A stretch of DNA of 64,000 nucleotides from Argentina anserina (Eukaryota; Streptophyta; Magnoliopsida; Rosales; Rosaceae), in the NCBI RefSeq assembly GCF_933775445.1, contig NC_065876.1, positions 13,578,001 to 13,642,000 on the forward strand, in the 5' to 3' direction. The translations under genes were made by a program, and so were the position numbers. The notes beneath the pieces are model-generated. The model ran no database searches, was not told the origin of the DNA, and worked only from the letters and a program-made list of their open reading frames with translations. Of this stretch, positions 20,040 through 31,700 are shown in pieces. The first letter of the stretch is position 1. The number at the start of each line of letters is the position of its first letter.

Positions 20040-21045
20040 GAATAATCAAGGCACAACGTGTCATCAATGATGAATTTACATCGTATGAGGTTGCCTCTGA
20101 TTACTATGTCCATGAATCAACTCAAGTTTTTCTGTGAGACACTACGTAACCTCGTTTGATGCCAGATAACAACAAAATCTCAGCTAACCATACTAGTGAG
20201 CAATCGGTCCGAAATCAAGCTACTACATACATTGATGACGTTTTCGCTTATTCCATCGTATATGGAATCATATTTGAAGACAACGTTAAACCTTGCTCTG
20301 TTGTTGAATACGAACGCAGAGCAGACTAGCGTAAGTGGAAGGAAATAATCCAGGCATAACTTGACTCATTGAAGAAGGGAAAAGTCTTCGGAAATGTTGA
20401 ATTGACTCCAAGAGATGTCAAACTTGTTAGACATAAATTAGTTTTTGTTCGTAAGCGTAATGAGATGAACGAGGTCATGTATTATAAGGCAAGACTCGTG
20501 GTGCAAGGATTCTCATAACGACCTGGCATTGATTATTAGGAGACTTACTCTCATGTTATGGACAGCATTACCTTCTGCAGCCTTATCAGTCTGGTAGTGT
20601 CTGAAAGACTAAACACGTAACTTATGGATGTGGTCATAGCTTATCTCTATGGGAATCTTGATGTAGAGATATACATGAAAGCTCCAGAGGGACTACATTT
20701 ACCTCCACCAAGTGACTCCAAACCACGGAGTGCTCATGCAATCTGATTAAGTCGTTTGTTGTATGGGTTGAAACAATCCGGAAGAATGTGATACAATCAG
20801 TTGCATCAATACTTGGCGAGAATGGATTATAAGAATGATGAACTATGCACATGCGTGTTCATACGAAAGACAAATTCTAGATTCATCATTATTGCGGTTT
20901 ACGTATATAATCGGTACTCTTGATGAAATTGAAGAGACCATGGCTCATTTGAAGTCAGAATTTGAGATGAAGGACCTAGGGAGGACGAAATTCTACCTCG
21001 ACCTTGAGTTTGTGCATAGGGCCGACGGAATCCTTGTCCATTAGT
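20040..21045 (+). pseudogene. pol: Copia pol: reverse transcriptase, several stops
   Basis: Readable blocks: VRHKLVFVRKRNE and YYKARLVVQGFS (20420-20515), MDVVIAYLYGNLDVEIYMKA (about 20620-20680), LLYGLKQSGR (about 20760), and the final part MKDLGRTKFYLDLEF (20965-21010). These are the ordered landmarks of copia reverse transcriptase. The YVDD catalytic box region (20890-20915, read as IIAVYVYI) is ruined, and stops occur at several points (for example after GFS near 20517). A Lys/Arg-rich tract before it (about 19990-20050) links integrase and reverse transcriptase. Confidence 0.8.
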
Positions 21046-21222
21046 CGAATTAAACGCATAAAATGTTTTGACGCTTCAATATGGATCAATATATGGAGTC
21101 CATTGTCTACTCCCATGGTCATCTAAAGTCTAGATATCAAGAATGATTCATTTTGTCCTAAAGAGGATGATGAAGAGGTTCTTGGTCCTGAAGTTCCATA
21201 CCTTAGTGCAGTTGGGGCACTA

Positions 21223-21990
21223 TTGCATCTAGCTCAATGCACTAGACCAGACATATATTTTACAGTGAACTTATTAGCTAGATTTAACTTCGTGCCTACG
21301 CTACGTCATTGGAATGGTATCAAGTACTTGTTTTGGTACTTGAAAGGTTCCCTTGACATGGGATTGTTCTACCTCTATTGCAGAGAGAACACCGCCACGG
21401 TACCTCCCCACACCACTACCATCGACGACCCTGACCTTGCTGCCGTGCACAGTGCCACCAAGCAAGCTCGGTCTCGTCCTGCTTCTTCCTCCTGTGTAAA
21501 GACTCCAAACAACCTTCTAGTTGGTTATGTCGATGCATGGTACCTCTCTGACCTTCACAAGGCTCATTCTCAAATCGGTTATGTGTTTACCATTGGAAAT
21601 GCGACGATATCTTGGAGATCCACTAACAATCTCTTGTTGCTACTTCTTCGATTCACGCGGAGATTATTACTCTCCATGAAGCAATTAAAGAATGTGTTTG
21701 GTTTCGGTCACTTGTTCGTCATATTTGTGATTCTTGTGGATTAGTCTCTACAACTAAGCAACCTACGTGTATTTATGAAAATAATGTTGCTTGCATAGAG
21801 CAGACTAAGTTAGGTTTCATCAAGTGAGACAACACCAATCATATCTCTCCCAAGTTCTTCTACAATGTTCAACAACAGAAGTTCTTAAATGTTCAAATTA
21901 ATCAAATGAATTCAGTATCCAATGTTGCAGATTTGTTCACTAAGTCTTTCCCTAAATATACTTTTCTGAAACATGTGTAGAGCATTGGCA
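21223..21990 (+). pseudogene. pol: Copia pol: RNase H domain
   Basis: An open run of 173 codons with ARPDI-like CTRPDIYFTVNLLARF, RHWNGIKYLFWYLKGSLDMG, and VGYVDAWYLSDLHKAHSQIG. The last is the first catalytic Asp region of copia RNase H. The tail (21740-21990) retains IYENNVACIEQ and HISPKFFYNVQQQ in broken frames. An inserted low-complexity stretch rich in Thr/Pro/Ala (about 21390-21500) separates the two halves and is also present, decayed, in the reverse element. Confidence 0.8.
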
Positions 21991-22189
21991 TATGTCGTTT
22001 GTCAGAACTTTAGAATTTGGTAGACTTTAGGAGAAGTCTACATCACATTATTAGTAGTTGGTGTGTTTTACTCATTTTTTCCTTCAATTAAGCTTTTGTT
22101 TTACCCATGACGTTTTTGTTTTGTTTGACAAGGTTTTTACCGAAGCACCTTGTGGGCCATACAACCTAGGCATGCAACACAAAGAGAAG

Positions 22190-22394
22190 CGTTCGAGGAG
22201 AATTATTATTTTACCCTTGTGTGTATTAACCTATTTAGGTTTCTTGTTATAGATAGATTTACATCTCTATAATATATTAGGATTTCGGATCCTACGGGAT
22301 TGTGGTTATGTAATGCTTATATATAGGCTCTCATATCATTCAATAAAGTTACAATTATTTCCCAAATTATTCTTGTATCTATCATACTTGATCA
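22190..22394 (+). repeat. 3' LTR of copia element A
   Basis: 205 bp, matching 15314-15518 closely, with the same TATATATAGG and CAATAAAG signals. A degraded polypurine tract (AAAGAGAAG) precedes it at 22181-22189. Confidence 0.9.
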
Positions 22395-22564
22395 ACAATT
22401 GGTTTGTCAATAAAAGTACAACAATAGCTAGCTAAATATAGGGTTGACAATTTATATGTTGAATCTTTTATCATAACTTAGTTCCGGTAAAACACCTTCT
22501 TTCTGGCCACCAAAAAGAAATTGAGTAATGAAATAGTACAGAAGGCTCCGCATTATATATAGAC

Positions 22565-23974
22565 CAAGGACTAAAAAATGGAAATTATCGTCGATATTTC
22601 GGTGATAATTTCGTTTTTTTCGGGGTAGAGATATATCCTTCACATACCATAGTAATTTTCGGTCGATATTTTGGAAATTTCCACGATATATCGCGATATT
22701 ATCGATATTTTAGATATATCTGCGATATAATCACTCATTCCGCCACGTGTCGCCACTAGATTTTAAAACACAAATATGCATTTGAAGGGAATCGTGGTCA
22801 TTCATTTGCAAGCAAAGATGTGTAGCCAACTCTACCAAGCAAAGTTATTGTTCTATATAGCTATTTTTAATATATATTTCATTCTATGTTTCAAATAAAA
22901 TTCAAATAAAATCTAACTTGTTGTTGAGGAGAATCTAACCATATTCACCTCATTAGAAAATGAATCACTTAACCAACTCTACTAAGTCGATTTGTGTTAT
23001 ATTTTGACACTTTATAATATATATTTGTATGTGTTATAAATTTGATAAACAAAGAAAATTGGTTATATGTCCAATCCCAACTAACTTTATCACATTATTT
23101 ACCTACAATTCTACTACTTTTCAAATTAAAACTTTAAAACACTATAAATACATTAGGATGTTAGTCCTTGGTTGCACGATTGCACCACTACTCAACTCTA
23201 TTCTATTTCAAGTTCTAAATATATTAGCATCAAATTCCAAATATATTAGTGAGTGAGGCTTTGTTAATATTTTCTTTTCTTCCTTATTGGTAAGTATATT
23301 AATATTATTAAGTTCTAATTTATATTTTTTAGTCAATTATAATTATTATTATTTTTTTTACGTTCATGTCAAATATAATTCTACATCATATATGAGATAA
23401 ACAAATTACCAATAGGAACTACCAGTACCAAAACTCACAGTCAATCACCAATGACCCATATGGTTGGCATATAAGTCAATACATGCAAAACTACAAAAGG
23501 GAAGTATCATTTAATGACTATTCTTCACAATATACTTAGGGCTCTACTCAAGGAGATGATGAAGACGGTGAAAATTTTGTACCTCATAGATCCTCTATGG
23601 TTATAAATCATTAATGTAATTTCATATTTAATGTATCATATGTATATGAGGCGTGATGGTCTAGTCTCCCTTTGGGTTTCCAGCCATTAAAAAAACTAAA
23701 ATAAATTTTTAATAATTATCGACGATTGTTTTACCTTAAATTACTATAACTCATTATAGACTAATAGTTATATAATAATTTCTTGTGAAATATAGTAGAT
23801 AATTAATCAAATAAACATCTCTCAAAATTTCATTTAAAATTTCCATGTTTTTATTTAAATTTCCATCAATTTACTCAATTATTTTTTAAAATCGATATTT
23901 CTCCGAAATTTCCGTCGATATTTCTAATTTTTGGACCCTCGATATTTCCGTTCTCGTCGATATTTTAGTCCTTG
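22565..23974. mobile_element. Non-autonomous hAT-like transposon, 1410 bp
   Basis: The left end CAAGGACTAAAA (22565-22576) is the inverted complement of the right end TTTTAGTCCTTG (23963-23974). Both ends are flanked by the perfect 8-bp duplication ATATAGAC (22557-22564, 23975-23982), the length typical of hAT elements. The subterminal regions carry many copies of TCGATATTT or its complement, which could be transposase-binding sites. The interior is AT-rich with no transposase coding, so it would depend on a helper element. Confidence 0.85.
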
Positions 23975-23982
23975 ATATAGAC

Positions 23983-24575
23983 TCTAGCGACTCTCTGTCC
24001 GGCTTACTTCTTTCGCAATGTGTGTGATATGAGGAGAACATAGTCTTCCTAAAGAAATAGAGGATCCCTCATGCACCCCCAAACTATTCCATTCCATGAG
24101 CTATTGGAGAAAAAATAAATAATCGATTCATAATATGAGATGGTAATAAATTATCACTGCTTAGTAATTCATTGCGGTGATTAATCTTATCACTACGTAC
24201 ATTATAGAACTATTAACATGGCCATGGAAATGCCCATAAGTAGTACCAACCTTTCAGATGCGGCACTGATTAATAGGCCCATCATGCATCTTAAGGAAAT
24301 GAAAGCATAGTGGCTTGGTTTCTTCTTCTCTTCTTTTTTTTTTTTCCTCGTCATTTTCATACCGTTACTACGTGCTTTGCAATTTCAACCAAATAAAAAC
24401 AGAAAGTTAAGATTCGAATCAGAGAAAAAAATAAACTAATGAAGACAAGATTGACGCGCAAAAGAGCTGGAAAACAAGACAAAACCTATAGCTCAAAACT
24501 TGGGGAGCTTTAGTGTTATACTACCTGAGGTCATGATCGTGATCAGGCCACTGATACATAATCACAAAAAAAGAA
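23983..24575. other. Intergenic, AT-rich
   Basis: No coding, RNA gene or terminal repeat recognised. It has a T-homopolymer near 24336-24345. Confidence 0.5.
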
Positions 24576-25597
24576 GGTAAAAATGCTGATTTGCACTATA
24601 AATTTGGTTGAAATTGTCAATTTTCATCCAGAATTTGTATTTGAGTCAATTTACCTCCTCAACTTGGTAAAAATTGCCGATTTACACCCCGAACTTGCAT
24701 TTGAGTCAATTTACCTCCTAAAATTGGTAAAAATGGCTGATTTGCACCCTATCCGTTAAATTTAATATTTTCAATCTAATTTTAAGTCGCATGTCATGCA
24801 TTTAAGGGGCAATATTGTCATTATATATTTATTCATATTTAATAATGAAATAAATTAATAAAATTACTTAAGAGGAACACTTGCTACAATGTTTGTTTTT
24901 TAGAAACATGTTATTGATTTATATATTTATTATTTTATGTGATATGGTATGTTAAAAGATATTAGAAAAATATAAATAAATAAAAATTTGAAAATTAAAA
25001 ATAAATGTGTGTTCCGAGAGAATTACTATTCTACCATTGTGTGTGTCTTAGTCTTATTAGGTTTTCTGTTAGAGATAGATTCGCATCTCTGTAATAAATT
25101 ATGACTCCGAATCCTACGGGATTGTGGTTATGTAATGCCTATATATTGGCATCATGATCAATCAATAACCGGTTACGTTCTGTTCATTACGTCGTTATTA
25201 TTCTTGTTTTGTTCCTCCTTCAACAATGTGTACATATAAAAATATATTTATACACAACACACTATATTTGAATGAGTGGATAAGTTGAATATATAATTTA
25301 AAATAGGGTTAAGTATGTAGAAAAAAGATGTAAATAAATAATTTGATTAACAAAATAATCCTCATTTTAAAGAATATTTTTATTTGTTTTTAAGAAAAAT
25401 ATATATAGAAAATGACAACATTACCCCTCATGTGCATGACATGTGACGCAAAATTGGATAGAACCAGTTAAATTTAACGGATGGGGTGCAAATCGGCAAT
25501 TTTTACCAAGTTTAGGAGGTAAATTGACTCAAATACAAGTTTGGGGTGCAAATTGACAATTTCAGCCAAATTTAGGGTGCAAATTGGTATTTTTGCC
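24576..25597. mobile_element. Mutator-like element with long terminal inverted repeats
   Basis: The first 230 bases or so (GGTAAAAATGCTGATTTGCAC...) are the inverted complement of the last part (...GTGCAAATTGGTATTTTTGCC). The inverted arms include repeated blocks TTGAGTCAATTTACCTCC and CCGTTAAATTTAA. The left arm holds an extra internal copy of a roughly 60-bp block. The A-rich flanks (AAAAAAGAA against AAAAAAAAA) allow an 8 of 9 match, compatible with a 9-bp Mutator duplication. There is no transposase gene. A copia solo LTR is inserted at 25010-25225. Confidence 0.75.
25010..25225 (+). mobile_element. Copia solo LTR nested in the Mutator-like element
   Basis: 216 bp, starting TGTTCCGAGAG and ending CTTCAACA, with the perfect 5-bp duplication ATGTG on both sides (25005-25009, 25226-25230). 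It is clearly related to the LTRs of copia elements A and B and keeps the best-preserved LTR ends of the family in this window. Recombination between two LTRs removed the interior. Confidence 0.92.
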
Positions 25598-26483
25598 AAA
25601 AAAAAATGTAAGGTTATAAAGGTTTAGGGATTCTGTGGGCTCTAGCAGCAGCTGGTAGCTATTAGCTAGTGGAATTAACCTGGTGATTGTGATTCCTTTG
25701 AACAAGTGCATGTTATCATTTTCGAAGAAGGTCGAGTGTGAATGAACGAATATTTCCAAAGTAAAACATATGTATACGACGACATTGATCTGTTAAAAGT
25801 TAGGTCAAACTTCAGAGGGTTTTTTTTTGTTTGGTTAAAACTTCAGAGGGTAGAAGAAGAAGAAGAAGAAGAGGAAAACTGGGTTTCGGGGCAAGAGAGC
25901 AGAGAGCTTTTTGGATACGTTCGTCTCGGCTAATTTTGTTCTAATCCAACAAACGTCGTCAATCTTACGTAGTAGCGCGCTACTTCGATATATATTTCGA
26001 TGTTTTCTCGTACGAGATCTCTTTCTGTTTGCGCGTTTTTAGGAAATATATGATCTTCTGAACTTTGACCTAGCTAGCTGATATTATATATTCCATAATC
26101 CATCAATTCTTGGATCCATCTTTTTCCTTCTTCCTTGCTTTTCATCACGTGGGATATATACTAGCTGTGAGTTCATACCATATATACCATGTATATACAT
26201 GTGACTTCTACTAAGGGATTATTTTTTTTGGTATTTTAAATGGATACCTCATTTACCAATTTTTTGATTACATTTTCATATTTCCATTTTTCAACTTTTA
26301 GCTATTAAAATTAAGGTATTAAAATTAGATTAAATCAATGAACGAATTAAATCGAATGAAACTTTTCAGAGATAATCTTGAATAGCATATTTAAATATTA
26401 AATCACTTGTGATGAAAAATTTGACCTAAAAGTGTGCTAAAATTAGAACTTCACTATGTAATTTCAGAGTGAATTGTCACTCT

Positions 26484-26524
<41 letters not shown>

Positions 26525-27182
26525 ATTACTAGATTACTATAGAGATGCTTTGACAAAAAGTTCTTCAAGTTGTCTTGTTGATGAATCCAGTAGTCTTCAT
26601 CAGGTAGTGCGAAGTTCAGTGTAAAGCATATGCCAGTTTCTTTAATTAAGCATAGCCCCAGCTTGACAACAACAAATCGACAAGCTTCGCTTACTGTTGT
26701 GAGATTTTCTAGGGCATATCAGGAAGTGAATGGGAAGGAGCTCGTTGTGCAACATGGCATAAAGATTAGTGTGTGATTCATATGTAACTTGAAGAATAAT
26801 GAATAAATTGAGAATAGGTAAAGAATTTTAACAACAGTGCGAAAGATCTTATATTCTAAAGTACATCACTTAATTACTTTCATTGTATAATTAACTTGTT
26901 TGATTTTCCAATCCCCGATCCACTGGCTAAGTGACTAGTATTTCTTGTTCGATTCATTCAATTAACAAAACAAGTAGAAAATATTGCTCAAGTTACCAAA
27001 CCGAATATATCAACTGAATGTTTATTTCATTGGCCAATGAGTACGCGTGGTTTTGTTATTGGTGGAATATGATTTCCAATCTCAATTTCGATATGAAATC
27101 TTTAGTGTTTAAACTTTTGCGGAAATTTGGTACCGATAAAGCTCATTGCATAGCAAAACACAAAATTAGTATCGAAGTACTT
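25598..27182. other. Intergenic, gene-free
   Basis: AT-rich, with a GAA repeat at about 25855-25877 and an (AT)n microsatellite at 26486-26522. No supported gene. Confidence 0.5.
26486..26522. repeat. (AT)n microsatellite
   Basis: About 18 uninterrupted AT units. Confidence 0.95.
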
Positions 27183-27773
27183 TTAGAGCACCCGCACGGG
27201 CGAGCAAAGGAGAAGGTGGTGCTCGAGCACCAACGGGAACGGGGAGGTTTGCTCGCACAAACCGATTTTCGATCTCACACCGGACGAGAGGTGCTCGCCC
27301 AGTCAACCGGGACGGTTTGCTTGCCCCTCCGCTTGAGCAAAGTTTGCTCCGGCGATTACTCGACCGCATGGCGGAGCCCACAACACGTGGGTGACGTCAG
27401 GCGCGGCTTAAATTTTTTTCTGTTAGGCGCGTGCATTGCCGCGCCAGTAAAAGATAAAAAAAATTAACGAGCCAATGAATGGCTGACACGTGGCTTACCG
27501 AATGGGCCAACGGTTTAATAGATATGGGCCTTCCATTTTGAATCAGAAATTTCGATCAAACGGTCAGAATTAATAGGCAACAGTTACTATTTGATCAGAA
27601 CGGATATAAACTCAAAAAATAGTAAAAAATCCCAAAATTTTCAAAACTCTCCCAAAAATTTGCCTATAAATACTACTTCAATATTTGATCAACTCACACC
27701 AATTTGTGCACAACAAATTTCACATCTTCCTCCATCTCCTCTCTCATTTCGTATAGCTTTATTTTCCAAAATA

Positions 27774-28998
27774 ATGGGCACTCATTGGCTTCCTTCCGAA
27801 GATTTACAAATGTGCATCTCTTTTGTCCGTCATAGTATTGATGAATATGACGGTAACAAACAAAAGAGGGACAAATTGTGGGAGATAATTCATGCCGATT
27901 ATATGTAAAATTGGGTGTTAGCACCGGGTGAGAAACCTCATAAGGAGCCGAGGACTCGAATCGCACTCGCTTCTCACTACAACAAGTTCAAGCTACTCTT
28001 GTAAAAATGGGGCGAATGTTTGGCGGCGTCACGGCAACATATAGCTAATGACACTTCGCTAATGAACGAAGTAAGTACATTGTTTTATCATATATTATAA
28101 TTTTTGTTTGATTATATGAATTAAATTATGTAATTTATATCTAATTTCTTTAAATATGTAGCATTGTTTACATTATTTATTTTAACATACCTAATTTTTT
28201 ACATTATTTGTTTTATCAAATTTGTTTAAATATGTAGCATTGTTTACATTATTTATTTTAATATATCTAATTTGTTTACATTATTTGTTTTATCTAATTT
28301 ATTTAAATTATGTAATTAAATATATACCTAATATAAGTTTTTCACATGAGGAACGACAAGCTCAATTATGTTACTATAATGTCAAGAAGAAAAAATTTAC
28401 ACACTTTGAATATTGGGAAGTCGTTAAAGATCATCCATCTTTCGTTGCGGTGCTACCTACTACTCCATCTCCATATGCAAGTAGTTACCATGGTACTCCT
28501 TCCGCAGCTGAATCATCTCTAACCATCAATTTGAATGACGACCAATTGAATGAGACACCTCAAAGCAACACGGCAGCTCCATCAAGTCCACCTAGACCAA
28601 TGGGAACCAAGGCGGCAAAGGAAGCTAGGCGCCAAAAGAAACATGGTAAGACTCCTATTGAGCAACGAGTGGAGGTTTTGCATACCATTGCAAGGGATCA
28701 AGCATCATGGCATACCAATAGGCTATCCCATAATAAAAGTGAGCTTAATTATTATGTGGAGTACATAGACATTCAAAAGCGGAAAGAAATAAGGGCAGAA
28801 GAAGAGTTACGATTGAAGAAACAAGAGAATGACACAAGGATCATGACAATAGATTTGGAGGCTATGAACCCAATCTCGAAAAGGTATTTTACTAAGAGGA
28901 AACTAGCAATCCTTAATGAAGGAAAAGCTAGTCAAGATCAACTGACCGATGAAACATATTCGGATTGTTATCACCCAAGTCGCGTGCTATTTCCATAG
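27774..28998 (+). pseudogene. Harbinger ORF1: Myb/SANT-like protein with NAM-associated C-terminus, two stops
   Basis: In PIF/Harbinger elements this protein binds DNA and helps the transposase. Predicted exons: 27774-28070 and 28351-28998, joined in phase 0 by a GTAAGT donor (28071) and an acceptor ending at 28350, giving 315 codons including the stop. The N-terminal part (WLPSEDLQMCISFVR, then RTRIALASHYNKFK) is the Myb-like domain. The C-terminal part has the PMGTKAAKEARRQKK motif and a charged coiled coil (EIRAEEELRLKKQEN), as in plant NAM-associated domains. Two in-frame stops disrupt exon 1 (TAA at 27906-27908 and a TAA before KWGECL near 28002). The second exon is fully open. It faces the transposase gene across about 200 bp. 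Confidence 0.8.
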
Positions 28999-29193
28999 TA
29001 GTTATAGTATAGTACTAAGAATAAATATGAGTTTGGCTCATCATTTTATGTAATTTAAATTTTCTAGAAATAAAATACAATTTATTTATTAAGTTGAAAT
29101 TGAAATACACATTAAATTAAAAACACATACTGAAATTAAACATAAGCTTAATAATTAAACACAAGCATCATGGAAACACACAATAAAACATAT

Positions 29194-30481
29194 TTAAAGT
29201 ATTTCACCGGTTTCCACCCTCCAAATGTGTTTCACCAAGTCTCTCTGGAGCTCTCGATAGATGTAAGCGGATTCGAGATCGGCAACACGGTCGTGAAACC
29301 GTTGTATATTAGCTTCATCTGTACTGATTGGCTCAAAAAGAAATCGATTCCATTGTGCATTCACCGGCCCATCATAAACCCGGAAAGCCCTCGATGGATT
29401 TTGCAAGTCTTCTTCCTCATCCTCTTCCTCATCATCCACATACTCTTTCTCAACAATCATGTTATGCAATATAATGCAACCTAACATGATGGTAGTCATT
29501 ACCGATTTGTGGTGCAATGTATAACTATGACGTATAATTGCCCATCGAGATTGCAAGATGCCAAATTCCCTCTCCACATCTTTCTGGTATGCCTCTTGTT
29601 TCTTTGCGAAGAGCTTATCTTGCGGCGTCTGGGGATTGGAAATTTTTTTGACAAATGTAGAGTACCTTGGATATATTCCGTCAGCCAGATAATAAGTTGT
29701 GGTGTACCTCTTTCCGTGGACTTCGTAAACGACAGTTGGGTCTCTTCCGACAAGGATCTTTGAGAACATATTCGATAGGTGGAGCACATTAATGTCATTT
29801 TTAGCTCCAGGACACCCTAAAAATTGTGCCATATCCACGTATCATACGAGGCCACTGCCTCTAGGATAACCGTTTGGCGACCCTTTCGCCCCGAGTATGC
29901 CCCTTGATAGGCGGTTGGGCAGTTCTTCCACTCCCAGTGCATACAGTCGATGCTTCCAATCATACCTGGAAAACCTCGGCGTTTGCCTTTAGCTAGTAGT
30001 CACGTGAGGTCTGCCGGTGTTGGACTGCAGAGGTATCTTGGACCATAGAGATGAACCACTTGGCTGAAAAACTCTTTCGTAAATTCCAGGGTAGTCGATT
30101 CTCCCATCTTTGTAATTTCAGTACACTGATCTGCGGCTGACCCGTACGCTAGCATTCGTAGAGCCCCGGTCATCTTTTGTTTGGGAAGTAGCCCTAGCAA
30201 ACCAGTGACGTCTTCTCTTTGATGCTAAGATAGGTCGTGGTTGCAGAGGTCCGTCATGATAATGTTGAATCGGTCTCTGCTCATCCTGTACCTCCCGCGA
30301 AAGTCTTGAGTGTCGAAAATTGAACGTTCAATGAAGTAATCTTCCATGAGATTGTGTCCCCTAGATAACCTCTGACGTGGCTTATTCAGTTTTTTACCAC
30401 GACGTGAACCGCTTGGTCGGGTTGATTATTATCATGTTGTGCTTCCGCCATGACTACCTGATTCACGAATGATTGCTCCAT
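29194..30481 (-). pseudogene. Harbinger DDE transposase (ALP1-like), few lesions
   Basis: The nuclease that would cut and paste the element. The catalytic Asp-Asp-Glu set can be seen: first Asp in IGSIDCMHWEWKNCP, second in GAKNDINVLHLSNMFS, Glu in VEREFGILQSRWAII. The upstream helices YRMSRDRFNIIM and KMTGALRMLAYGSAADQC are the usual plant transposase landmarks. The last 214 codons (29194-29838) are open. Upstream lesions are a TGA in DLT-LLAKGKRRG (about 30000, likely CGA to TGA), a TAG in HDLS-HQRED (about 30224), an early stop after VVVKN, and a frameshift between IWHNF and GCPGAKND (about 29825). An acidic run (DDEEEDEEEDL) precedes the C-terminus. Start choice between ATGs at 30481 and 30451 is uncertain. 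Confidence 0.85.
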
Positions 30482-30663
30482 ATCGTCATCCTCTTCTTGT
30501 TGACGTTGTCTCCGCCTGAAAAAATTGTGGAAGCTGAAATGATTCATCAGAGTGATGAACAAGGAAATGTTGCTAAGTGTTTAGATTGAAGGATGAGTTA
30601 TATGCTCGGATTCTTCACAATGGTGTGAGTATAGAATGAGTGATATTAGACGTTTTATAGCAA

Positions 30664-30890
30664 ATTAGTCGAAAATCTTACCAGAAATTTAGTCTAATTA
30701 TTGTGCCGACACTGACACGTGGCAGTGACACGTGTCAATTCTCTATTAGTCGAAAATCTTATCGGAAATCTTCTCCAATTATTTTACCGACAATGACACG
30801 TGGCAGTGACACCTGTCAATTCTCTATTAGTCGAAAATCTTACCGGAAATTTTAGATAATATCAAGTCGATAACGATACGTGACACATTA
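30664..30890 (-). repeat. 81-bp tandem repeats with ACGT boxes upstream of the transposase
   Basis: Units begin ATTAGTCGAAAATCTT at 30664, 30745 and 30826; the third is partial. The first two contain GACACGTGGCAGTGACAC and a CACGTGTC or CACCTGTC sequence, so several G-box or ABRE cores are repeated 180-400 bases upstream of the transposase start. They could be its promoter or subterminal binding sites for the element's own proteins. Confidence 0.8.
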
Positions 30891-31078
30891 TTATTGATTG
30901 TAAATATATCCGGTAAAAAAATTAATCATTTTCACAACAAGACAAAATTGAATTGTTCAAGCAAATTATGAATGAGTGTGTGATAAAATCGATTTACTTG
31001 AGCAAAATATGAAATCAATTTGCTTATGGGACCACATTTTGTTTGAGCAAAACCATTTTATGGGTGCGGATGCTCTTA

Positions 31079-31513
31079 GTTGGGTGGTGCATATGTAGGT
31101 ATGAGAAACACAAGCAATGAAAACACTGTAGATCACTGTAGTCAATCAAAAATCTTTAGGTACCTATGCTAAACGAAGCCTAAACAACCTCAAGATGGAA
31201 GAGAAATGTCGACGTGAATTAAATTGTAAGAGGTAGTCATAGGCTATAAGAAAATGCAACAACACCCAGTTTTACTATGATCAGCAAATGACTTTCTCGA
31301 TCTTCTGATCGTTTTTCTAGTAGATTAGCGCGGACAGAATTCCATAATGATTAGTTACGGTTAGACCGTCATATTTATAGGTCAAAGGTCTAAGCGTGTT
31401 ACTTGGGGACACGACTTAGCTAGCTTCTTATTTTGGACAGTGATCAATGTTAGAACATACGACTTGGTCTATTACCAATAATAATGCCCCATCAATAATA
31501 TTAAGATATATAT
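31079..31513. other. Intergenic between Harbinger element and copia element B
   Basis: AT-rich, with no coding or structural signal recognised. The target duplication ACATT of copia element B begins at 31514. Confidence 0.5.
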
Positions 31514-31518
31514 ACATT

Positions 31519-31700
31519 TGTTGCATGATGAAAATTGTGTGTTATTGAATGATATGTGGGCCTATATATAGGCATTACATCACCTGAATCTCGCAGGATT
31601 CGGAGTCCTAATCTATTACAGAGATGCGAATCTATCTCTAATAAGAAACATAATAAGACTAAGACACACACAAGGATATAATAATAATTCACCTATAACA
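31519..31700 (-). repeat. 3' LTR of copia element B
   Basis: 182 bp. Read on the minus strand it starts TGTTATAGGTGAATTATT and ends GCAACA. It shares the CCTATATATAGG-like motif and GATTCCTGCGAG-like block with the other family LTRs. Confidence 0.88.

Larger units (their letters stand above)
15309..22399 (+). mobile_element. Ty1/copia retrotransposon A, full length, inactive (element 15314-22394)
   Basis: The two LTRs are 205 bp each (15314-15518 and 22190-22394), and the element is flanked by the perfect 5-bp duplication ACAAT (15309-15313 and 22395-22399). The internal order is leader, gag (UBN2-like), zinc knuckle, long spacer, protease, integrase, reverse transcriptase, RNase H, which is the copia order. 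Many stops and frameshifts break each part, and the first LTR base pair TG has mutated in both LTRs (TC and CG). A related copy lies in reverse at 31519-38296 and a solo LTR at 25010-25225. Confidence 0.95.
27186..31075. mobile_element. PIF/Harbinger DNA transposon, 3.9 kb, nearly complete
   Basis: The ends are GAGCACCCGCAC (27186) and, inverted, GTGCGGATGCTC (ending 31075), flanked by the 3-bp duplication TTA (27183-27185, 31076-31078), the hallmark of this superfamily. Inside are the two expected genes in convergent orientation: a Myb/SANT-like DNA-binding gene on plus (27774-28998) and a DDE transposase on minus (29194-30481). Each has only a few disabling changes. GC-rich, G-box-containing tandem repeats lie upstream of the transposase. 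Confidence 0.9.
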
